This document shows, one piece after another, positions 42,785 through 54,868 of a stretch of DNA of 64,000 bases. Numbering within the stretch: the stretch's first letter is position 1; every line of letters begins with the position of its first letter. Origin of the DNA: Porites lobata (lineage: Eukaryota > Cnidaria > Anthozoa > Scleractinia > Poritidae); the NCBI GenBank assembly GCA_942486035.1, contig CALNXK010000021.1, positions 2,505,001 to 2,569,000 on the forward strand, read 5' to 3'. The position numbers and the translations under genes are program-made. The notes under the pieces are model-generated. The model did no database searches and was not told where the DNA came from. It saw only the letters and a program-made list of their open reading frames with translations.

Positions 42785-45700
42785 CTGGAGAAGAAAGGAA
42801 AATTATGCGTGATCTTCTTGGGCTTTCTACATTACAGAAAAACCGGTTCCTCTGCAAATGGGGCCATGCTTGAACATGGTCATATGACTGTGACCATGTG
42901 CAAAATGCTAGCCTGTCGCGGAGTTTGGTAGCGTGTCCTTGCTGAAGGAATTGCTTGAGATACCATTAGACGCTAATTATTTATTATATATCTCTAGATC
43001 ATATTACTCTTCCCCCAAAATTGGGTATCCTTCAACTAGCTGCAGGTAACGGGCTAAAGGTCGTTAAGAAAGAGGATATACCGTATTTCCTCGAATAATA
43101 GTCGCGGGCGATTATTTCAGATATTGCTCAGTGGAAGTGCCCTAAATATTTTGTTGTTTTTTTTAACACATTCGAAATCAAAAAATTGTCAAATCAAATA
43201 AACGGAACATGGGCTTTTTAAAAGTGTTCCATATTTGGTTCCTAGTTAATTTTCAACATCCTCGGCGTCAGAGCTTGAATCGTCACTGATCGGTTTTGCT
43301 GGACTCTACTTCAGCTTCAACCTCCAAATTTCCCGTTATGGGTATCCCTGCAGATAAGATGGCGAGAGGCTCGGGCGGGGGGGCAATTATTTGAGGGGAA
43401 GGCGATTATTTAAATATTTCCGACAAAGGGGGCGATTATTCGCGATCGAGGAAGGCGATTAATCGTGGGACGGCTATTATTGGAGGAAATACGGTATTTG
43501 AGATCGACTTTCTCAGGCGACAGATTTGTGAGAGGTCAAAGCGACAAGGCAACAGAAGGAAACGACAAGAAGAGAAGTTTTACCACCCAGCGTTCTTTTA
43601 CATTCTCAGAACACTGAATCACCGCAAATGAAACAAGCCTATTACCTCTGTCTGAAGTTTCGTCAGTGTGGTAAGAATGTCGACTATCTCCGGTCTCGCT
43701 CCATCTTTTCCCGTTGTCCTGATAGCGGTGTGACTGTTCTCTGATATCCGTAGTACTGTAATGGCCGTGACCATAACTGGAGCTTTCGGGCTGATCGTCA
43801 TCTTCAATGTGTATTGTAGTATGGCTTTCTCGCTGCCCTCCATGCTCGTTGTATCCCATGATGTCATGATCGTGATAAATTTCTCCGTCTGTGCTGTATT
43901 GTCGGTGTAGTCCGGGACCATATGCTTCGTCATAGTGGTCTCCTTCTGTTTCGTAGTGAAACTCGTCATCTAAAGAAAAGAATGGAATCATTTGGCAACC
44001 TCGCAGCCATTTTCATCAAACAGAGAAAGTATAGCACTTTCTAATGCTGAAGGAACTATACAGTGACGGCCTATCTCTTTCCTCAGGGTTTCTTCATTAG
44101 TATATGGGAGGGGCGCCCGACCTCCCATTTTCCAAGCGAAAAGCCCCAGACGCGAGGTTTAAAGACGGTTTAAAGTCCTTTATGACCTGGTGTAGCCATA
44201 ATTAAATTCCGGCCCTGCTCGCCATAGAGTCTCCAGTGGCTCAGTGGTTAGATCATCCGAACTAGAACTCGGAGGGTCAAGAGTTCGATTCTCACCTGGA
44301 GCCCGGAATTTTTTCTGTGCTTTCTATGAGAATTCTCCTTCTTCCAAATTACACGACCATACAATGGGTTAGCTACCAGCGAGTCCGTGTACAGTCGAAT
44401 CTCTCGGTACGGACACCTTTCTTACACGGACATTTTCCATTGTCCAGACAAAATTCTCATATATTTTCTTTAAAAAAGCCCTCTATAATACGGACTCTCT
44501 CTAACACAGACAACGGAGTCTAAAATCTCTGAAATCTTCGCTCCGAGAGTAAATCCATATAAACTTAACCTCTTTATTATGGATGGTGCGGTGATCAGGT
44601 GAATCCCGAATCCCGATCAGGTGAATCTGCACCGGGTGAATCCCGTCTAGTCTGGCTGGCGAGCTATGCAAGGTGATATACAGCCCAGTCGCTGTATACC
44701 AAACAACGATTTGCGAAAGGTGTGCAGAGGGACATAACCGACGTTTCGAAGGCTTCAACAACTACAGACGGCATTAAGATCTTTTCTATGACATTTTGTA
44801 CTCTAGTTATTATTTACTGCACTTGCAAAATAGCGAAAGACGCTTTCAAAATTGTGCTTTACGTTACAAAGTTTTACATGCATCATTGCGCTGTACCAGG
44901 GCGCTGTAGCTCGTATCGTTTTAAAACAGTAATTTGTCTGTAGCTGAGATGTACAATGTTGTATGCCACAGAAAGACAGTGTCTTTATTTTGTGAATTAA
45001 TAACTTTAAATGCAGTTTAAAGACGAGTGTGAGCCTGGTTTTATAAATAGCTACTGAACCCCTTTTGAAAAACTGTAAGTGGAGTCATAAAAGTGACGTC
45101 GTCATAGTGACCTCTTTTATACGGACACCCCTCTAATACGTACACTTCGCTCTGTCCGTTCGGTGTCCGTATGAGAGAGGTTCGACTGTACTTAACACAA
45201 GGCTTCATTTTGTAATAAATTTGTGGTTAAGACCCATACAAAGAGCATAGTCAGACAGGGGAGTGGAAAGAGGTCACAAGTTCGATCCCTGTGGACAGAC
45301 CAATGCCCAGGGTCTTTTCAACTGAATGGGGGTTTAGTTGAATATTATTTGCGCATAATTTTAAGTTTTTGCTGTTAAATTGGCCATTTTTTTTAATGTT
45401 TACTGTTTCCCGAAGAAAATGCTGTTGAGTGTTTCGAGGGTTCTTAGGACATCTTCGGCAATGGTCAGACCTCTTCGTTAGTCTTTGGAAATCTTCGACA
45501 GTCTTCGGGAATTGTCGGTAGCCTTCGGAAATCTTCTGAAAAATCCAGAATTAACGTAAAAATGGCCGTAAATTCCTTATCATTGACCTTTTGGGAGCCG
45601 TTTTTGCTTTTTTCTGCAAAAAATTTACTGTTTTAAAGAATTTTTTACTGTTAGTGTTAAAATGCCTGAAATGTAACTGTTTCATGTTACAAAACCAAAA

Positions 45701-48700
45701 ATGAAGAGTTTAGTGTTATCGAGGTACACCCCATTCAGATCCTCATTTCACTGTAGAAGGGAAGAAAGTAAATGTGAACTCAAAACGGTAACGTATCTTA
45801 CATTCCACATGATGATCATATGTCTGTTCAAACTCTTCAAAACTCGAATGGCTCATCTGGCTACGCTTTCGAGGCGGTTTTTTCTTAGTTTTCATTTTGT
45901 CATAATCCGGCATTTCATCCCCACTAGAATCCGACTGCCAACTCCATAGCGAAGCCGTTCGTCCCCCGCCACTGTAACGAAAAAAGGCAATCATAATAGA
46001 TGAGTAAAGTTGTCCACCAATTACAGATAAATTGGATTACTGTAGACTCTAAAAATACGCAAAATAAACTGGGTTAATTTCAAAGTGAACTCAGTTTACA
46101 ATTCTCTTGAACATAATTTCATTGTTATGAAATAACTGACATTCGTAAGCTTTCTTTTTCTGCAAAAGACAGGTGATCGTGGAAATAAGGACAATAAGGT
46201 CAGTTAGACCACAGGTAGCCCAAGCTCGAAATATGAGCATAAACGGCCATAAATCGACCCGTGGACCACACAGGAGAGACGTAACACACATTTTAAGTAA
46301 GGTAAGCTGTTTTTTATTGAAATCCTTTCATTTTCGTAGGTTACAGAAACGATAGGTTTTTTCCCATATAGATCCTTACATATTGAATGTTACGCAACAA
46401 TGCCGATGCTCGCCGATGCCCAGATTTCGAGCTTGGGTTACCTGTGGTTAGACTATGACCAGAGGAGGGGGGAGGGGGGGGGAGGGGTCCCTAGGAGCAT
46501 GATGGGGATGCTCGTCGTTTCGCACACGTAGGGACAGAAATTGCAGTCTTTGTTCTCACTGAGGATGCTCAGGAAGGACAACAAAATTGCAGATCAACCT
46601 CGTCCCCAGGGCTTTTCCCTCAAAAAATAGGTGGGGCCCCACCCATTTTTTGAGGGAAAAGCCCTGGGGACGAGGTTGATTGAAGATGTATGTAGCATGC
46701 GTTGCAGGCGTTTCCGTGCGGTTTCGGAGCAAAGAACGATGAAAGAGAGTCAAAGACCGCGCGAAAAATGGCTCTCTTCTCATTTCTCGTGCGGCCAAAA
46801 CCGACAGTCCCGTTCCTCGGTCTTTCTTTGCTACGAAACGAAACGGACACGCTTGTTACACAGGCTAAGATGTATGTCTCACGGAGGATGTTCAGAACAG
46901 AAATCCAATGTTTATTTCCCCTATAGGTATCGGTTTGTCCTTAAAGAAATAAGTATACAAAAAACAAATGCCGTTATACAGTGTTGGAGTATGGTCTTCT
47001 TATTTTAGGGGTCAAATGAAGCTTCAGTCACGCCCAAACTGCTCTCCTTTAGGGCGAGTCTTATTCTAACATTTCGACAAGCATCTCCGCCTCTTTCATT
47101 TGGTAGTTCCCTCGATGAAACAGGACGCGTTCCAGAACGAAAACGTTATGTTGTATCACCCTTGAACGCAGGAACTAGTATAGATAGCAAAGAAGCGATA
47201 ATATTGATGTTTCCGTTTCCTATGTTACTATAATGGCTGAATCCTGAATCTGCGAGTCGACAAAATGAAACGAATCATGTGTTCTGATTGGCTACCCAAG
47301 TGGGCCACGCTCGAGATTTCCAGCGTTGGTCAGGAGCCCATCACTAGGAGCCTCTATCTCCACTGATTTCTTGCGTCAACCCTTTCCCGAGTAGATTTAT
47401 AAATAGAACGGCTAGTTTCCCGCGAAAAGGGTCATAGGCTCCTGGCGTTGGTCCAGCATGAAAAAGTTCTGTTTTCAGCCATATAATAGATTATTGATTA
47501 TTTATATTAGGCTTGCTTGTTGAATAAGATGGCTGGATATCGGCTTCGTTCTTTTTTTGGGTTATTAGTGAACTTACGCAACAGAACGGGAGAAGGAGGA
47601 AGACGCCAAACCTTGTGTGACAAACGTCACAATGATTTTGCCTGAAAAAACTTTTTGTCAAACTTCACTCTCCTTTAAACAGATCTTTTTGTAAAAGACC
47701 AGAAAACATTAATATTAAGTGAAGATTACGACAAAACATGTAAGCTATTTCCCTGTCACGTTTGTCACACATGAGCGTTTTGCCGTCCTCTTCTTCCTGC
47801 CCTCCTTTTGCGTAAACTCGCTATTATGGACCACCACTTCGCCTCAGTCCACAAAAACGCAGAAACGAATTTGTGGCCAATATCCAGCCATCTTCACCTC
47901 ACCGTTAGTCAATATATAATGCATACATTTTGCTTTAAAGCAACTGAAATCATAGGGTCGCACTAAGGAAATACTAGCCTGCGAGGGCCTGCGAGCAGGC
48001 TCTTAATTTGGGGGAGTCGCGAGAAGTCACGCAAAGGCAGCACGCAAAAGGAGACGCGAGTGGTAAGGGCTCGCGTGTTCTCTTACGGCTCGCTTCACTC
48101 GCCGTACATGAAGAGCTTGCTAGGGGCTAAAGAATACGAATGGGGCAACTCAATCCATGTTTTTTCTATGGGGTGGTTAGACGACTCATTATCAGGGAGG
48201 ATCAAAGCCGTATAACAAACACGCTGATTTTTGTAATCAGTCTTGCTACTGCGGGAATTATAGAGCCGGGCGTTAGAGAGCCGTACAATGCGAGTAACTA
48301 AAAAAGGTCAACAAGACTAGGTTGATACCTGACATAAAAAAAGTAAAAAAGAAAATTGGAAATGGTAGCAACATGCAAACTTACCTCGGCCCCGGTGGCG
48401 CCAATGGCACCGGAGGCCTCGTCACTTTTTTCTTTATGAATGGGAACCTTTCTTTGTGAATGCGAATCTTCTCAATGATCTTTATTTTAGTTTCTTGCCT
48501 GTAAAATTAAATATTACATTCAGTTTGAATGGAGATGATTACCCAACAGAGAACAGCAATAACAACAACAACAACAAACTCGTCGGTAGTTGTTGCTGCC
48601 GGTCTGAAGAAAGGTCTGTCAGAAGCCACTTGTTAGGTGAATACAGCCGAACTTCTTCCTTAACGACCACCCGAGTTAATCCCTTCTCAATTGTAGAGAA

Positions 48701-51700
48701 GTTTGACTGTAAAGCAGTAAATCTTAATTGCAATGCTGACATCAAAAGCGCAAATTACTTTCATTGGTACAGCTTGAGGGTTAGTGCTTTAATGATCCAT
48801 TCTTACAAAACACCGTATAGACTTTGTAAAAATCCGTTTTGCTTGGGCCACCTGATCGCTTTTACGACATTGTCAAATGGTGCGCAAGTCTATAAACCTT
48901 ATGGCATTTGTGCTAGGAAGAAAGATTACACCGATACCATGGACATTTTATTAAACGATGTATTTTCTGTTGTCCTCCCAGAAGATATGAGAAATTCAAA
49001 TTCTTAGTTGCATAAGTCGCTTATCTTCAGACCAAATTTGAACCACGATCCCTTGCCTTCAAAATAAGCTATTATTAGGTAGCTGAAAGACATTCTTGAG
49101 GGAGGCTGGTCAACCGGAAGTAGACATTTTGCAATAGTCGGCACCGGTTTTCCCCTCATTTTTGTACAGGTCCTTTCAAAACGCCTCACTTCCGGTTGAC
49201 GTGTGTCAATCAAAAATGTCTTGTAAAAACTCCCTAATGATAGACTACTTACTCAGGAGGAGCTTCCTCGACTTCTTCTTTTTCCCCTGATACACAAGAA
49301 ATGGCAATGACGAGAATAATGGCAATCCCCAAAGGGATTCCTAAGAGTCCATATTTCTTCAAAAAATTTCCAATGAATCCTTCGCCTGTTGGAAGAAAGA
49401 AAAAAAACAAGTTTATAGCTTCCGCATTCAACTAAAGATAATTGTAGCTTTGTCATGTAATTCAGTCAAATTCATCCACCGGGAACTTATGTCCAAAATG
49501 ATTAAGACATTAAGTAAATAACTGAAACGACGAAGAAATATTTCCACAAAAATGGGAAATACAAGTGAAGGCACGAATGGCCAACTGAGACGCCGGATTC
49601 AGGAAACGGATTCAGTAATTAGGGTCTCTGAGAACAGTTCTGCCTCACACTTTTTCAAAGTTCATCTCTGTCCTTTGCAATTGTAACTTCAAGTACAGTC
49701 GACTCCCGATAACTCGAACCTTCAAGGGAAATCGTAAAAGGTTCGAGTTATCGGGAGCTCGAAGAAAATAGCCGGGAGTAAGGAAAAAACAGTTATTACT
49801 GCACAGTGAGTATTCTAATCACATTTAATAGTAAAAATTGAAAGATACTGTTAGATTATAAATCAGAACGTATAGTAACAAAACGTTGCCTAAGTAGAGC
49901 ATGCATTTTACTTTTTGAGAAGTAAAGCTATTTCACGTTAGATTTGTGGCAAACAAAATCAGCCTCCACTATCGATCCACTAGTAAACTATATGCCTACA
50001 ACACGTCAATGGGAAATTCAAAATTCAATGTTTCGGAGGCAGTACACTCTTTTTTCCCGACTTTTTATGGGCTCAAAACATGGCTCGAGTTATCGGGGGT
50101 AAAATTATATAGAAGTGATCTGAGGGGAAACAAAAATTACTTCGAGTTAGCGGGAGTTTCGAGTTATCGAGGCTTCGAGTTACCGAGGGTAAAATTACAG
50201 TAAATGTGTGACGGAGTCCAGGGGAAATCGATTTTGGTTCTAGTTAGCGCGAGGTTCGAGTTATCGGGAGTCAACTGTATAATACTCGGGAGACATATTT
50301 GTTTGGCCAGCGGAAGCAATCACTGGCCACGGGTCTAGGGGTTCAGTATCCGAACCCCTTGACACTGCATCCATCAACCCTGATCATGAATTGAACAACC
50401 AAGTACTTTGTAAGTACTAAGCAGGAGCGTAGCGTGAGATTGGGAAGATATGCGCACGGGAAGATTAACGAACCAAGATTCTCACCTATTCTTACTTAGA
50501 TTCCCATAGTTATTCTTACAAAGATTCTTACCTCATTTCTTACTAAGATTCCAATAGTGATTTTCACCAAGAATCTTACCCATTCTCACTAAAATGTCCA
50601 TTGTCATACTTAGTAAGTCTCTTATCTATTCTTACTAAGAATCCGATAGTGATTCTTACAAAGATTCTTGGTTAAAAATCACTTCTGGAATCTTAGTAAA
50701 AATAGTTAAGAATTTTACTAAGAACGACTCTGGGGAAATCTTAGTTAGAACAAGACCCCATAGTGGGGAACAGTGGTATGCCGGCTCACGTGACCCTTTT
50801 ATCACCCGTGCACCCTTTTCCACCCTTTTATCATTTACTGTATTTATTCGAATAAGCGCCCAACCTCGAATTAGCGCCCACCTCGAATAAGCGCCCATCC
50901 TAAAGGCAGAAAAAGTTAATAAGCGCCCAGCCTCGAATAAGCGCCCACCCCCACCCCACTTCCTCCCACAAAAACTCCAGTAAGAGATAATAAGAGACCC
51001 TCCCGAAGACAGAGTTTTCTTCAGAGTATTTTACAGAAATCTTGCTTTGTTACATCTTCGCTTTTTATTGTTACCATTTATTATTTTGTTGCAAAATAAA
51101 CATACTAAACTTGCTGAGAATGGTGAAAATTTATTAAGCGCCCAGCCTCGAATAAGCGCCCACTATCAAGGTCCAAAAATTTAACAAGCGCTCAGGGCGG
51201 TTAATCGAATAAATACGGTAAGTAATTTCATTACTTTTACCAAGATCGGTAGCACAAAGGGGCAAATAACAGCGGGAAAATACCTTTCTCCGGCTCTACG
51301 CTTCCTTCCTCATCATCTTGAACCATCTGGGTGTTATTCTGTATCACTGCAAATAAGAGAATCACATGTTCGTAGTCCCTACAAGTGGAAGTTCTCCGGG
51401 GGAAGTTCAAGTCATTAAAGTGTCTGCTAGGGATTTTGCTGCTGTCCCTAATAGCCCAGGGCTAGGTTGGACAAAGTTTGGATAAGCAACCCAATGTTGG
51501 TGCGAAATTTGATTTCAAACGTGAAATGAAACCCGAGTTACAGTGGCAGATCCGGGGAGGGGGCGGGCCCCCTGCCCCCCCATTATTGTTAGACCAAACT
51601 GAGGCCACACGGGCCTTTTGGGAGAACGCCCCCCCACCTTATCTCAGGGTCTGGATGATACAAGTTGTTATTGTACTGATACAGGTCTACAACTGGGAGA

Positions 51701-54700
51701 TCCGGCACCACTTATTGGTTTTTCGCCGGTAGACTTGCTGATATTTTATATATTATTAAAACATAACCCTATGTTAGCGCTAATCGGCCTTCGTACAACT
51801 GCGCTACCCCTGGGGCATGGCTAGAAATTTCCCTGGGAAAACACCGCAGGGAAAACACCGCATTTCGCGATCGTTTGGAAAAATTCATTTGGAAGAAGTA
51901 GGTCATTTCACCGTTTTGAAATGAGGCAAATATAAAACTGATTAGCATACGATCTCTTCTCCGCTTACTTTATTTATTATTAATCTTTATTATTTATTTA
52001 TTTTATTTTACTTTTTTTTTTCATGTAAATAGAAAAGAAGGTACTGGGTTTTTGTTTCGTTTGTTTTCTTCTTTGTAAGTATGTAATTGTGTGTTAGTCT
52101 GCGATGTATATATAATGTTTAGTTTTCCTTTCCGTTTTTTGTATCTTTTCTTTACGTGTTCCGTGTTCATAAGTCAGAATGTAAAAAAATGTAAAACATT
52201 TTAAAACAAAAAATTCATTAAAATACAAAAAAAAAAAAAAAAAATTTCACCGTTTTTCAGCTATCCTATTTCTCTTTCTATATCTTATTTTTGGTCTATA
52301 TTGGTCTTTCACAAACTTTTTAGGCAGCCATGGGGAAGAAGAAGGGGAGAAACGCCTGTTTCAAACGTCGTGCTTCTGCTGATCTAAACTGGCTCGATTT
52401 TAGCCCGGTTCTAGCACGACCGTAGCAAGACTTGGTTTCAGAGGTCGAATTTAACTCACTAGTTGAATAAAAATAGCCGTTGCGGAAAACAAAACTTTAA
52501 AATAAAAAGCGATTTTAGTGAACTTTTAAAATGTATTCTAATCCATTTACAAGTTATGAATTGAGTTCGGCAGGGCAGTAGCATGACGTTAGAAACAGGT
52601 CTGGCAAGCTAAAAGGAAATCCCACCCTTCTCCCTTTCCACAAAGTAAGCCTATGCGGCGCCAACCTCGTCCCCAGGGCTTCACCCATTTTTTGAGGGAA
52701 AAGCCCTGGGGACGAGGTTGATGCGGTGCCTATAGGGCGAACAGGAAAAAAGAGCCTTATTACCCTCTGTACCCTAGTGACTACAGAATCCCGACAGATA
52801 AACCTTAATCTATGAAGCAAACTTACGCAATCCAATACTCACCGTAAAACAGCACCTGGACACCTTTGACGGTACAGCCCTTAGAATTACATGCTGAGAC
52901 ACTGTAAGTGCCACCGTCTTCCATTGTAAATGGAGGGTCCACTGTCATAAGCCGACCGCTGTCATAGGTCTTGTACCTGCTTCCAATCATTAACTCGTGG
53001 TCGTCCTTTTTCCACTGCAATTTGATTGGTTGAAGTCCTTTGGCTGACACACTCAGTTCAAAGGGCTTTTGGTTTTTCATGTTGATGCGCAGTGGGGACT
53101 TTTGTTTAAAGAAAAGATAGGGCTTGCTTGCAGCCAGTTTCATGGCCACTGTCTCTTCCTTAGGAGAGTCGTCTGACTTCTCAATCTCAAAATCTACAGC
53201 TGCCGGTTTCGCTACAGGAAAAAGGATAACGAATCAATTATTGATTGACTACAACTGACCATGTTAAAATTGTCGCCGAATTTTTCATGAACCGAACCTA
53301 ATTCACGACCCAAATTATTTAGACCGGCTGAATTGATTCAGACACTGATCTTAATTGCAGCTGAACTAAGTTCAAAAGGCGGAAAATGCGCATTTCGGTC
53401 AAACTGCTTACAAAATACGTTATAATAAGTTATGCATTAGGTTCGGTACATGAAAAGTTCGGCTTTTGAATCAAAACCGTTCCAAAGTCGCTTCAAAGGC
53501 GAAATTACCTGTTTGTCATGCAAATACTACGAACACGTTTACGGTCAGAAGCATAAGGTTATATGCTTCTTTTACGGTCTATTCTTGGATTTTTGTAGGG
53601 ATTGTAGGGTGCAGAAAGTATCGTTAAGTTCTTTTTGTAGTATGATGTGGACTTTTCAGTTTCTTTCAACCCTTTGTGTTGAGTCAGTTGATGATAGCAC
53701 CGAATTTACTGTCATTCTGACCGTTAAAACTGAGTCTTGCTAAGACTAAGCTTGCCTAACCTCTCCATACAAGGGGCAACCTGGTCTCCAGGGCTATTCG
53801 CTTAGAATCTAGGAGGGTCGGGCGGAAAGAGGGAGTCACAGTCTAGCCTCTACCTTCATCTGTGTTCTAGGGAAGGCATTTGTAAAAGTGTATACACGCA
53901 AGTATATAAGAAATTTACACTTACAAGAGATAAGAATAATCTCTCCCGCTTTCCTCTCGTATTCCACGAGTTGTTTGTCTTTGGCTACACAATAGTAGAT
54001 CCCTTCATCCCGTGCGGTTACGTTATTTATAGTGAAGATCTGGTCTTTTCGCATGAGTTTTTTCCCATCGGGTACAAGCTCAAACGGCGGCACTTGACCA
54101 TATTCATATAAAAGTCCGGTGTGATATGCCTCCTGGAAGGTTGCGCAATCGATTACTACATTTTCTCCTTCAGTAACTTCGTATGAAATGAAAAAAGGGT
54201 CCATAAACCACAAAGACTGGCCTTCGACGGCTGCTGCAAATCAAAAAAGATACCATTTTGTCAGCGTTCTAATGATAATTTATTAGGGAGCTGTCTTAAG
54301 GAAACATAAGCGGTATCTGCTACTTTCTGTATTGATTTTCTTTGTATCTGTTTATCTGTTTGTTTGTTTTGTACAGGACTATGTTTTAGTTAGCTGTTAA
54401 TGCTAAAACAGACAAAAAAAGTTGGGTCGTGTGTCCACGCCCTGTTACAGAAACACACAAGTCGTAAAATGACAGCGAAGAAATGTATCAAAAAGTGTGA
54501 TGTACTTACAGAGTTACAGTTTTGCTCTTTCACTTATATTTTTCTCTTTTTCCATTGCCTTCACCGCCGCAAAAAATCTCGATGCCAACGTATAAATTTG
54601 GGAGGGTGCACCCAAGAATTATTGATTTAGGGGGATCCTATCTCAAAATGCTAACTGTTAAAACGTGTGGTAAATCAGCTATGATTTCCACCCTTGTAGA

Positions 54701-54837
54701 TACCCTACTTTCCTGGTAAACGTTAACCACGCAGACTCTTAAAATCATATCCACTGCCGTTATTCCTTGCTGAAGTGAAAACGGGAAATACTTTTTAGGA
54801 GGCATTACTTTCGCATTTAAAAGCTGAAATAACCATT

Positions 54838-54868
<31 letters not shown>

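Noticed and set aside
44226..44305. Functional tRNA gene
   Set aside because: The anticodon loop would have 8 nt, several stem positions mismatch and non-tRNA sequence follows, which fits a SINE better.
47719..47919. Short plus-strand frame at 47.8 kb
   Set aside because: Lies across the inverted-repeat element 47526-47894 and has no motif.
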